Assembly (NCBI GenBank): GCA_050245915.1
Contig: JBFWWZ010000006.1
Coordinates: forward strand, 1 to 64,000
DNA: 64,000 nt
Direction of reading: 5' to 3'
DNA from: JBDSKH01 sp050245915
GTDB taxonomy: Bacteria; Actinomycetota; Actinomycetes; Actinomycetales; Microbacteriaceae
Shown here: positions 33,213 to 40,262 of the stretch, in pieces
Layout of the letters: every line of letters starts with the position of its first letter
Position numbering within the stretch: position 1 is the stretch's first letter
Position numbers and translations under genes: made by a program
The notes under the pieces: generated by a model
What the model was told of the DNA's origin: nothing
The model's input: the letters and a program-made list of their open reading frames with translations, nothing else
The model's database searches: none

Positions 33213-34207
33213 CGGACGCGCTCGGTGCGTTCGAGCAGGCGCTCCACCTCGTCGACGCCCAGCACCGGCATGGTCTGCGGCCCGATCGGGTTCATGATGT
33301 CTTTCTGCACCTCGTCGACGAGACCACTCAGCATCTGGACGGCGTCGTCGACGATCTCGGTGGACCGCGTCTCGGTGCCGTGCAGCAGCCAGCGCGCGAT
33401 CTCCAGCTCGCTCAGCAGCATCGCGCGCTGCCGCAGCTGCCGGTCGACGCTGCCGCGCACCCGCGAGTAGGCGGCGAACGCCGCGTCGAACACGTCTTCC
33501 CCGCCGCCGAACAGCCAGCTGATGTCGCGCGCCGGGTCGCCGACCCGGAGGGCGTGCCAGCCGAGCACGCCGGTGACGACGCCGTCGCCGGCCGGCGACG
33601 AGCCGAGGAACGAATCCGACCCGAGCGAGCCGTTCACCACGGTGGGCGTGAACTGCCAGAGGGTGCTTTCTTCGGCGGCCGCCTCCCAGCGCCGCAGCAG
33701 CGCCGCCGGGACCAGCCCGGTCGCCGCGGCACGATCCATCAGCGCGATCGTCGAACGCAGGGTGTCGACCGAGCTGTGCGCCGGCAGCCCGGCGTCGACG
33801 ACGAAACTGGTGGGGAGCGCATGGATGGCGGCGATGGCCTCGCCGACCGACGCGGCGTACTCGACCGAGAAGGCCGACAGCGGCACCTTCGAGCCGTACA
33901 CGAACTCGTAGACGACCGCGCGCGTCCCGTCGACCGGAACCTGGCCGGCGAACGTGGAGACGGCGAACGGAAGCCGGGTGCGAACCCCCGCGCTCAGGGC
34001 GCGCAGGGCCACCAGATCGGCGGACTGCTCGGCCTCTGCACGCTCGCTGCGCGGCACCCGGACGGTCCAGTGCCTGCCGTCGCCGCCGGTCAGGAGTGCG
34101 GCGTCGAAATCCCCGCCGGGCGAGCCGAACGGCTGCGAACCAGCGACGTCCAGACCGTCCACGGCCGACGTCGCGAGCGCCGCTAGAGTGAGATGGGATC
34201 TGGCCAT
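33209..34207 (-). CDS. Aminoglycoside/macrolide-phosphotransferase-like protein, catalytic loop degenerate
   Basis: A 332-residue protein with the APH kinase fold: an N-lobe with VYEFVYGSKV at the hinge, then a helical C-lobe. The catalytic loop, normally HGDLxxxN, reads VVNGSLGSDSFLG, so the His and the catalytic Asp are both changed (to Asn and Ser). The later GWHALRVGDPARDISWLF keeps the GDPxxD metal motif. Phosphotransfer by the normal mechanism is unlikely; it may be a pseudokinase. ATG 34207 lies 6 nt after TACCCT (minus strand). Confidence 0.75.
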   Translation of the reverse strand: MARSHLTLAALATSAVDGLDVAGSQPFGSPGGDFDAALLTGGDGRHWTVRVPRSERAEAEQSADLVALRALSAGVRTRLPFAVSTFAGQVPVDGTRAVVYEFVYGSKVPLSAFSVEYAASVGEAIAAIHALPTSFVVDAGLPAHSSVDTLRSTIALMDRAAATGLVPAALLRRWEAAAEESTLWQFTPTVVNGSLGSDSFLGSSPAGDGVVTGVLGWHALRVGDPARDISWLFGGGEDVFDAAFAAYSRVRGSVDRQLRQRAMLLSELEIARWLLHGTETRSTEIVDDAVQMLSGLVDEVQKDIMNPIGPQTMPVLGVDEVERLLERTERVR

Positions 34208-34270
34208 GACGACAGGGTAGGTCGCCGCTTTCCCTGTCCTCGTGAGAAACGCCGCCCCGGAAGGTCACGG

Positions 34271-35209
34271 TTGTCCCGCCCGTTCAGCTCACGGCTCCCG
34301 CTCTCGCGGTCGGAGATCGACCGCGACCACCTCAGCCGTGCCGGCGGGGTCGAGGGCCTGCTGGCGGAACCGTCGACCCGCGCCATCGTCCTCCACGACG
34401 GGAGAGCCCTCCTCGCCGGCCCCGAGTCGCTGGCGATCCAGCCCGCCGCCGGTGTGGCCCACACGGAGGCGCTCTACCTCGGGCGCTCCCTGGCCGACTC
34501 GCCCGACCTCCCCGCCGGGAGCCCGGTCGTCGCCCTGCTGCTCGACGACGAACAGGCCGCCGCCCTCACCGTCGATGCGGACCAGTGGGGCGACCTTCGC
34601 CGGCTCGGCCACCGGCTCGGCGAGCGTGACGCCGGGCTCTTCACCCAGGCGCTGGCGCTCGCGAACTGGCACCGCGCGTACGGCTTCTCGCCGCGTACCG
34701 GCGAGGCGACGACGATCGGCTCGGCGGGCTGGACCCGGGTCGGCGCCGACGGCCGGGAGGTGTTCCCCCGCACCGACGCCGCCGTGATCGTCGGCGTGAC
34801 CGATGCCGACGACCGGCTGCTGCTCGGCTCGAACGCCGCCTGGGAGGGGAACCGCTTCTCGCTGCTCGCCGGCTTCGTCGAACCGGGGGAGTCGCTCGAG
34901 GCGGCGGTGATCCGCGAGGTGTTCGAGGAGTCCGGCGTCGTGGTCGCCGACCCCGTCTACCTCGGCAGCCAGCCCTGGCCGTTCCCGGCATCGCTGATGA
35001 TCGGATTCCGGGCTCAGGTCCCGCCCGGGCAGGCGACCGACGGCACGCCCGACGGGGAGGAGATCCGCGCGCTGCGGTGGTTCACCCGCGACGAGCTGGC
35101 CGCGGCGGCAGCGTCGAAAGAGATCCTCCTGCCCGGACCGACCTCGATCGCCCGCGCGATCGTCGAGGACTGGTACGGGGACGAGCTCGACGACGGCAGC
35201 CGCGCGTGA
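34271..35209 (+). CDS. nudC: NAD+ diphosphatase / NAD-capped RNA decapping Nudix hydrolase
   Basis: A 312-residue Nudix protein. GFVEPGESLEAAVIREVFEESGV is a full Nudix box (GX5EX7REUXEEXGU), and SQPWPFPASLMIGF is the NADH-type signature that follows it in NudC. The zinc ribbon normally ahead of the Nudix domain has lost its cysteines: FSPRTGEAT and GGW-type region GSAGWTRVG have Ser, Thr and Val where FCxxCG and C are expected. TTG 34271 with GGAAGG 8-13 nt upstream is the best start; the frame is open to 34193. Coupled to uvrD2 by GTGA. Confidence 0.85.
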   Translation: MSRPFSSRLPLSRSEIDRDHLSRAGGVEGLLAEPSTRAIVLHDGRALLAGPESLAIQPAAGVAHTEALYLGRSLADSPDLPAGSPVVALLLDDEQAAALTVDADQWGDLRRLGHRLGERDAGLFTQALALANWHRAYGFSPRTGEATTIGSAGWTRVGADGREVFPRTDAAVIVGVTDADDRLLLGSNAAWEGNRFSLLAGFVEPGESLEAAVIREVFEESGVVVADPVYLGSQPWPFPASLMIGFRAQVPPGQATDGTPDGEEIRALRWFTRDELAAAAASKEILLPGPTSIARAIVEDWYGDELDDGSRA

Positions 35210-36921
35210 CCGATCTGCTCGCCGGCCTCGACCCGGAGCAGCGGCGCGCCGCCGAGACGCTGCTCGGCCCGGTCTGCGTGCTCGCCGGCGCCGGCACCGG
35301 CAAGACCCGGGCGCTCACCCACCGCATCGCGCACGGGGTGGCGACCGGCGTCTACGACCCGACCCGCGTGCTGGCGCTCACCTTCACCACGCGCGCCGCA
35401 GGCGAACTGCGCACGCGGCTGCGGCACCTCGACGCGAGCGGGGTGCAGGCGCGCACGTTCCACGCGGCGGCGCTGGCGCAGCTCAGCCATTTCTGGCCGC
35501 AGGTGGTCGGCGGGTCGCTGCCCCGCATCCTGGACGGCAAGGCCCGCCTGCTCGGCCAGGCGGCCGAGCAGCTGCGCATCCGGGTCGACACGGCGGCCCT
35601 GCGCGACGCCGCCGCCGAGATCGAGTGGCGCAAGGTGTCGCGGCTCACCCTCGACGACTACGCCCGCGCCGCCGCCTCGCGGCCGCTGCCGCCCGGGCTC
35701 AGCGTCGACGCGATGGTCTCGCTGCAGCACAGCTACGAGCAGATCAAAGACGAACGCCGGCAGCTGGACTTCGAAGACGTGCTGCTCGCCACCGCCGGCA
35801 TGCTCGACAGCGAGGCGTGGGTCGCCGAGCAGGTGCGGGCGCAGTACCGATTCTTCGTCGTCGACGAGTACCAGGACGTCTCGCCCCTGCAGCAGGACCT
35901 GCTCGAGCTGTGGCTCGGCGCGCGCACCGACCTCTGCGTCGTCGGCGACGCGAGCCAGACCATCTACTCCTTCGCCGGGGCGAGCAGCGACTTCCTGCTC
36001 GGATTCGAGGGGCGCTACCCGGATGCCGCGGTGATCCGCCTCGAGACCAACTACCGTTCCAGCGAGCCGGTGCTCACCCTCGCGAACCGGCTCATGCGCG
36101 GACGCGCCGGCGCCCTGGAGCTGGTCAGCGCCGCCCCCGACCCGTCGGCCGCGCCCATCCCGGACCCGATCGCGTGCGACACCGATCTCGAGGAAGCGCG
36201 TGCGGTCGCCGCGGCCATCGCCGCCGAGGTCGCGGCCGGCACGCGGCCCGAGAACATCGCCGTGCTCTACCGCGTCAACTCGCAGGCGGCCCAGCTGGAG
36301 TCCGCCCTCGCGGACGCCGGCCTCAGCACACGACTCGTCGGGGCGACCCGCTTCTTCGACCTGCCCCACGTCAAACAGGCCGTGCTCGAACTCGGCAGTG
36401 TCGCCCGCACCAGTGCCGGCGGGCCGCAGGCGCCGCTGTTCCAGTCGGTGAGCGACGTGCTGCGCGACATGGGCTGGACGCTGCAGGCGCCCGACGGCGG
36501 CGTCGCGGTGCGTGAGCGGTGGGAGGCGCTCACCGCGCTCGTCGAGCTCGCCGATCAGGCGGAACCCGGCACGACCCTCACCGCGTTCGTCGACGAGCTG
36601 AAACAGCGGCAGGCGGCGCAGCACGAGCCGACGGTGTCGGCGGTGGTGCTCTCCACCCTGCACAGCGCCAAAGGCCTCGAATGGGACAGCGTGCACATCG
36701 TCGGCCTGAGCGAGGGCCTGCTGCCGATCAGCCACGCCAAAGGCCTCGCCGCGATCGACGAGGAGCGCCGTCTGCTGTATGTCGGGATCACCCGCGCCCG
36801 GAGACGGCTGGCGCTGAGCTGGTCGCGGCAGGGCCTGCGGGGCCAGAACCGGGAGCCCAGTCGCTTTCTGGGGGAGCTGCGCACGAGCAGCGCGGGTGCA
36901 GGCGGGTCGTCGCGGCGCTGA
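35206..36921 (+). CDS. uvrD2: UvrD2-like SF1 DNA helicase
   Basis: A 571-residue SF1A helicase: Walker A AGAGTGKT (27-34), VVDEYQDVSPLQ, GDASQTIYSFAGA, LSTLHSAKGLEWD and YVGITRARRRL. M. tuberculosis UvrD2 is about 700 residues with a C-terminal HRDC domain and a tetracysteine motif; both are missing here and the protein ends soon after motif VI. GTG 35206 overlaps the nudC stop. Its last 134 bp overlap the convergent E1-like gene on the other strand. Confidence 0.87.
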   Translation: MTDLLAGLDPEQRRAAETLLGPVCVLAGAGTGKTRALTHRIAHGVATGVYDPTRVLALTFTTRAAGELRTRLRHLDASGVQARTFHAAALAQLSHFWPQVVGGSLPRILDGKARLLGQAAEQLRIRVDTAALRDAAAEIEWRKVSRLTLDDYARAAASRPLPPGLSVDAMVSLQHSYEQIKDERRQLDFEDVLLATAGMLDSEAWVAEQVRAQYRFFVVDEYQDVSPLQQDLLELWLGARTDLCVVGDASQTIYSFAGASSDFLLGFEGRYPDAAVIRLETNYRSSEPVLTLANRLMRGRAGALELVSAAPDPSAAPIPDPIACDTDLEEARAVAAAIAAEVAAGTRPENIAVLYRVNSQAAQLESALADAGLSTRLVGATRFFDLPHVKQAVLELGSVARTSAGGPQAPLFQSVSDVLRDMGWTLQAPDGGVAVRERWEALTALVELADQAEPGTTLTAFVDELKQRQAAQHEPTVSAVVLSTLHSAKGLEWDSVHIVGLSEGLLPISHAKGLAAIDEERRLLYVGITRARRRLALSWSRQGLRGQNREPSRFLGELRTSSAGAGGSSRR

Positions 36922-37648
36922 TCGCGGCACCGCGGTCGGACACCCGCCACGCGGTCGGCGCATCCGACGGGCCGTCGGCGAGCCGGGTGGCGATGCGCCG
37001 CGCCGCGTACGTCGCCACGGTCATCACCATGATCCGGGGGTGCGCGGCACCGGCACGGCCCCACAACTGCGTCGCTACCGCGGGCCAGGCGGCGTCGGTG
37101 TCGGTGCGGGCGAGTTGCACGCAATAGACGCACGGGCCGCGACCCGGTTCGACGAACGGCCCGATGCTCACCGACCGGTCGGACGCCACCACCGGCAGGT
37201 GCGGCACGTCGCGCCGCAGCCAATGCGCCGCGTCGTCGGGCGGCACCACCCAGTCGGACACGAGGGCCACCAGCGCGGGAGAGCGCTCGTCGGGCCGCGC
37301 GAGCAGACCGTCATCCGACAGCAGCGCGGCGAGCGTCTCAGCGAACGGACCGGAGCCGGTGACCAGCACCGCGCGCCCGGCGGCCCCGTCAGCGGACGCC
37401 GGCGTCAGCGTCGGCGTCAGCACCGGCGCCAGCCGGTCGAGCAGCGCATCGGCGTCCGGCGGAGTGACGCCCGCGTCGCGGGCTAGCATCGCGTACCCGC
37501 TCGGCGAGACGCCCGACCTCAGCGCCGCCAGCAGCCTCTCGGTGCCCGGCCCGACCTCGTCGACCACCACCGGAGCGTCGACCCCGAACTGCACGCTGGT
37601 CGGCGTGCGCCAGACCATCGGCGTCTCCGCCAGCAGCTGCAGCACCAT
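36788..37648 (-). CDS. E1/cyclodehydratase-like protein with Cys4 motif
   Basis: A 286-residue protein of the ThiF/TOMM cyclodehydratase-like group: an N-terminal winged-helix-like part (FGVDAPVVVDEVGPGTERLLAAL), a nucleotide-fold segment (AVLVTGSGPFAETLAALL) and SIGPFVEPGRGPCVYCVQL. CVYC and a late HPRCSC give four cysteines that could bind zinc. No azole peptide precursor or partner enzyme lies nearby, so a role in RiPP synthesis is unlikely. ATG 37648 is preferred; the frame is open into the upstream gene. The CSC pair is encoded inside the 134-bp antisense overlap with uvrD2. Confidence 0.68.
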   Translation of the reverse strand: MVLQLLAETPMVWRTPTSVQFGVDAPVVVDEVGPGTERLLAALRSGVSPSGYAMLARDAGVTPPDADALLDRLAPVLTPTLTPASADGAAGRAVLVTGSGPFAETLAALLSDDGLLARPDERSPALVALVSDWVVPPDDAAHWLRRDVPHLPVVASDRSVSIGPFVEPGRGPCVYCVQLARTDTDAAWPAVATQLWGRAGAAHPRIMVMTVATYAARRIATRLADGPSDAPTAWRVSDRGAAISAATTRLHPRCSCAAPPESDWAPGSGPAGPAATSSAPAVSGRG

Positions 37649-37698
37649 CCAGACAGCGTGCCCCCGGCGCCCGTCAGGCGCGCGAGCTGTCCACAGGG

Positions 37699-39042
37699 TC
37701 AGTCCTCGTGCGGCCGGTCGCCGGACTCGTCGTTCAGCAGATCCTCGAGAGCCTGATCCACCTCGTCGGGCTCCGGCGCGCCGCCCTGCAGGCGGGCGAC
37801 GAGGGCGGCGGGGTCGTCGATGTCCGCATCGACGGGCAGGATGTCGGGGTGCGCCCAGAGCGAGTCGCGCGCCTCGGGCCCCACGGCATCCTGAACCGCC
37901 TGCCACATCGCCGCGGCCTCCCGCAGACGCCGCGGACGCAGCTCCAGGCCGACCAGGGTCGCGAACGCCGACTCGGCGGGACCGCCCGCCGCGCGACGGC
38001 GGCGCACCGTCTCGGCGATCGCCCCGCTCTTCGGCAGGCGGGTGGTCGCGGCGGCGGTCACCACATCCACCCAGCCCTCGATGAGGGCGAGCATCGTCTC
38101 GAGCCGGGCCAGCGCCGCCAGCTGCTCATCGGACTTCGGCGGGATCAGCGCACCGCTCGTGACAGCGGCCCGCAACTCCTCTGGGTTCGACGGGTCGAAA
38201 TCGGCGGCCAGCCGCTCGAGCCGGTCGGTGTCGATGCGGATGCCCCGCGCGAAATCGGTGATCTGGGTCAGGAGGTGCAGCCGCAGCCACTTCGCGTGAC
38301 GGAACAGCCGCGCATGCGCGAGCTCCCGCACCGACAGGTACAACCTCACCTCGTCGATCGGGATGTCGAGGCCGGAGGCGAACGCGTCGACGTTCTGCGC
38401 CACCAGGGCGGCCTGGCGCTGCTCCCCGTCGAGCAACGGGATGCCGACGTCGCCACCCGACACCACCTCGCCCGCCAGCTGGCCCACCACCTGGCCGAGT
38501 TGCATCGCGAACAGGGTGCCGCCGACGTTGCGCATCAGCCTGCCCGCGTCGCCGAGCTGGCTCATCAGCTCTTCGGGAGCCTGCTCCTCGAGCACACCGG
38601 TGAGAGCGTCGGCGATCGACGACGCGACCGGCTCCGCGAGCTGGGTCCACACCGGCATCGTCGCCTCGGTCCAGCCGGCGCGGGTCAGCAGCACCGGCTC
38701 GACGGTGAGAGCGGCGATGTCGGTCGTCTCGTCGAGCCAGAGCGCCGCGACATGCAGCGCCTGCTCGAGCGCCGACTGCTCGCCCGGCGTCGCCGGCACC
38801 GCGGAACGCGCCGCAAGCCCCTTCGCCTGCTCGAGTGCGAGGCTCCAGTTGATGCCCTCGCCGCTGTTCTGCAGCGCCTGCTGCAGCTGGCCGATCAGGC
38901 GCTGCACCAGCTCCGGGTCGTCGGGCAGGCCGGCCGCGCTCGCCAGCCGGGCGGGATCGAGGTCGCTGTTGCCCGCCAGGAAGTCGCGCAGCATGTCGCG
39001 GAACTCCTCCTCGGAGGGACCATCCGGCTGATCATCGGCCAT
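37699..39042 (-). CDS. Zincin-like protein of the actinobacterial DUF2342 family
   Basis: A 447-residue helical protein of the family labelled zinc-dependent metalloprotease or F420-biosynthesis-associated (Rv3195-like). The expected metal site is in LSVRELAHARLFRHAKWL, where the HExxH pattern reads RELAH, so the first zinc ligand is replaced by Arg; peptidase activity is doubtful. An acidic tail follows residue 415. ATG 39042 is 7 nt after TAGCGT (minus strand). Divergent from the PDZ-protease gene. Confidence 0.8.
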   Translation of the reverse strand: MADDQPDGPSEEEFRDMLRDFLAGNSDLDPARLASAAGLPDDPELVQRLIGQLQQALQNSGEGINWSLALEQAKGLAARSAVPATPGEQSALEQALHVAALWLDETTDIAALTVEPVLLTRAGWTEATMPVWTQLAEPVASSIADALTGVLEEQAPEELMSQLGDAGRLMRNVGGTLFAMQLGQVVGQLAGEVVSGGDVGIPLLDGEQRQAALVAQNVDAFASGLDIPIDEVRLYLSVRELAHARLFRHAKWLRLHLLTQITDFARGIRIDTDRLERLAADFDPSNPEELRAAVTSGALIPPKSDEQLAALARLETMLALIEGWVDVVTAAATTRLPKSGAIAETVRRRRAAGGPAESAFATLVGLELRPRRLREAAAMWQAVQDAVGPEARDSLWAHPDILPVDADIDDPAALVARLQGGAPEPDEVDQALEDLLNDESGDRPHED

Positions 39043-39104
39043 GCGCTCTACGCTAGCCCGCGGTCCGGTCGCGTCACCGGCATTCCCTTAGGCTCGCAGC
39101 GAAC

Positions 39105-39122
39105 ATGATTGGACCGATGTGA
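39105..39122 (+). promoter_or_regulatory. Possible 5-codon leader ORF before the PDZ protease
   Basis: ATG at 39105 reads MIGPM and stops at TGA 39120-39122, overlapping the GTG start (39119) of the protease as ATGTGA. TAGGCT at 39089-39094 lies 10 nt upstream of this ATG. Reinitiation at the overlapping GTG would couple the two. It may be chance. Confidence 0.3.
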
Positions 39123-40192
39123 GAAACCCCGGCCCCCTCGTCGGCTGGATCCTGATGATCGCCGCCATCGCGGGCACCGTCGTGCTCGGCACCCTCCCGG
39201 CGCCCTACGTGATCGAGAGCCCCGGCCCGGTGTTCGACACCATCGGCGACATCGACCTGGCGGGGGAGTCCACCCCCGTCATCGACATCGACGGCAGCGA
39301 GACGTACCCCACCTCCGGCAGTCTCGACATGCTCACCGTCACGCTGCGCGGATCGCGCGAGAGACCGCTCAGCTGGATCGACCTCGCTGTCGCCTGGTTC
39401 GACCCCACCCGCGCGGTCGTCCCCGTCGAGTACGTCTACCCGGCCGGCCAATCCGACCAGCAGAACGACGACGCCAGCGCCGCCGACATGGCCGACTCGC
39501 AGCAGGAGGCGGTGGCCGCCGCCCTGCGCGAGCTCGGCATCGACTACACCAGCATCGTCACCGTCGCCTCCACGCTCGACGGGTACCCGGCCGACGGGGT
39601 GCTCGAACCAGGCGACCAGATCCTCAGCGTCGACGGCGACCAGATCGACGGGGTGACCGAGCTCACTGCGGCGCTCGCCGCCCAGCCGATCGGATCGACG
39701 TTCCAGCTCGACATCGTGCGGGACGGCGCCGAGCAGACCGTCGAACTCACCACCGCCGCATCGCCGGACGACGCCACCGTTCCCATCGTCGGGATCGGGC
39801 CGGGGGCGACCTACGACTTCCCGTTCGACGTCACCATCAACCTCGGCGACGTCGGGGGCCCGAGCGCCGGCACCATGCTCGCCCTCGGCGTGTACGACAA
39901 GCTCACCCCCGGTGAGCTGACCGGCGGGGAGCGGATCGCCGGCACCGGCACCATCGCGGCGGACGGTGAGGTGGGGGCGATCGGCGGGATCCGGCAGAAG
40001 ATGTACGGCGCATCCGCTGCCGGTGCCGACTGGTTCCTCGCCCCCGCATCGAACTGCGACGAGGTCGTCGGGCACGTCCCCGACGGGCTGGAGGTGTTCG
40101 CGATCAGCACGCTCGATCAGGCGATCCACACCGTCGAGACCATCGCCGACGGCGGCGACACCTCCGGGCTGGCCACCTGCACCGCGGGCTGA
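39119..40192 (+). CDS. Membrane-anchored PDZ / Lon-type S16 protease
   Basis: A 357-residue protein with an N-terminal membrane anchor (about 7-27), an outside PDZ domain (about 140-210: DGVLEPGDQILSVDGDQIDG) and a Lon-type catalytic domain. GGPSAGTMLALG holds the nucleophile Ser and GAIGGIRQKMYGA the Lys of the Ser-Lys dyad. Relatives: Rv3194c, YlbL. Likely degrades or processes exported or membrane proteins. GTG 39119. Confidence 0.88.
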   Translation: MRNPGPLVGWILMIAAIAGTVVLGTLPAPYVIESPGPVFDTIGDIDLAGESTPVIDIDGSETYPTSGSLDMLTVTLRGSRERPLSWIDLAVAWFDPTRAVVPVEYVYPAGQSDQQNDDASAADMADSQQEAVAAALRELGIDYTSIVTVASTLDGYPADGVLEPGDQILSVDGDQIDGVTELTAALAAQPIGSTFQLDIVRDGAEQTVELTTAASPDDATVPIVGIGPGATYDFPFDVTINLGDVGGPSAGTMLALGVYDKLTPGELTGGERIAGTGTIAADGEVGAIGGIRQKMYGASAAGADWFLAPASNCDEVVGHVPDGLEVFAISTLDQAIHTVETIADGGDTSGLATCTAG

Positions 40193-40198
40193 CCCGGT

Positions 40199-40240
40199 CT
40201 CGATACGCCTTCGGCTGCTCGACCCAGGGGTTTTCGCAGC
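40199..40240. repeat. Degenerate copy of the Microbacteriaceae intergenic repeat
   Basis: TCTCGATACGCCTTCGGCTG, followed by CTCGACCCAG, is a shortened relative of the palindromic units at 5301 and 5702. The rest of this 70-bp gap holds the -10 of the next gene. Confidence 0.5.
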
Positions 40241-40262
40241 ATAGGAACCCTAGGATCAGGGC

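Noticed and set aside
31833..34268. 811-residue minus-strand frame opposite the MFS gene
   Set aside because: Antisense shadow of the transporter, low-complexity His/Arg/Asp/Gly composition.
36788..37648. Azole-peptide (TOMM) biosynthetic cluster
   Set aside because: No YcaO, dehydrogenase or precursor peptide nearby; neighbours are conserved core genes.
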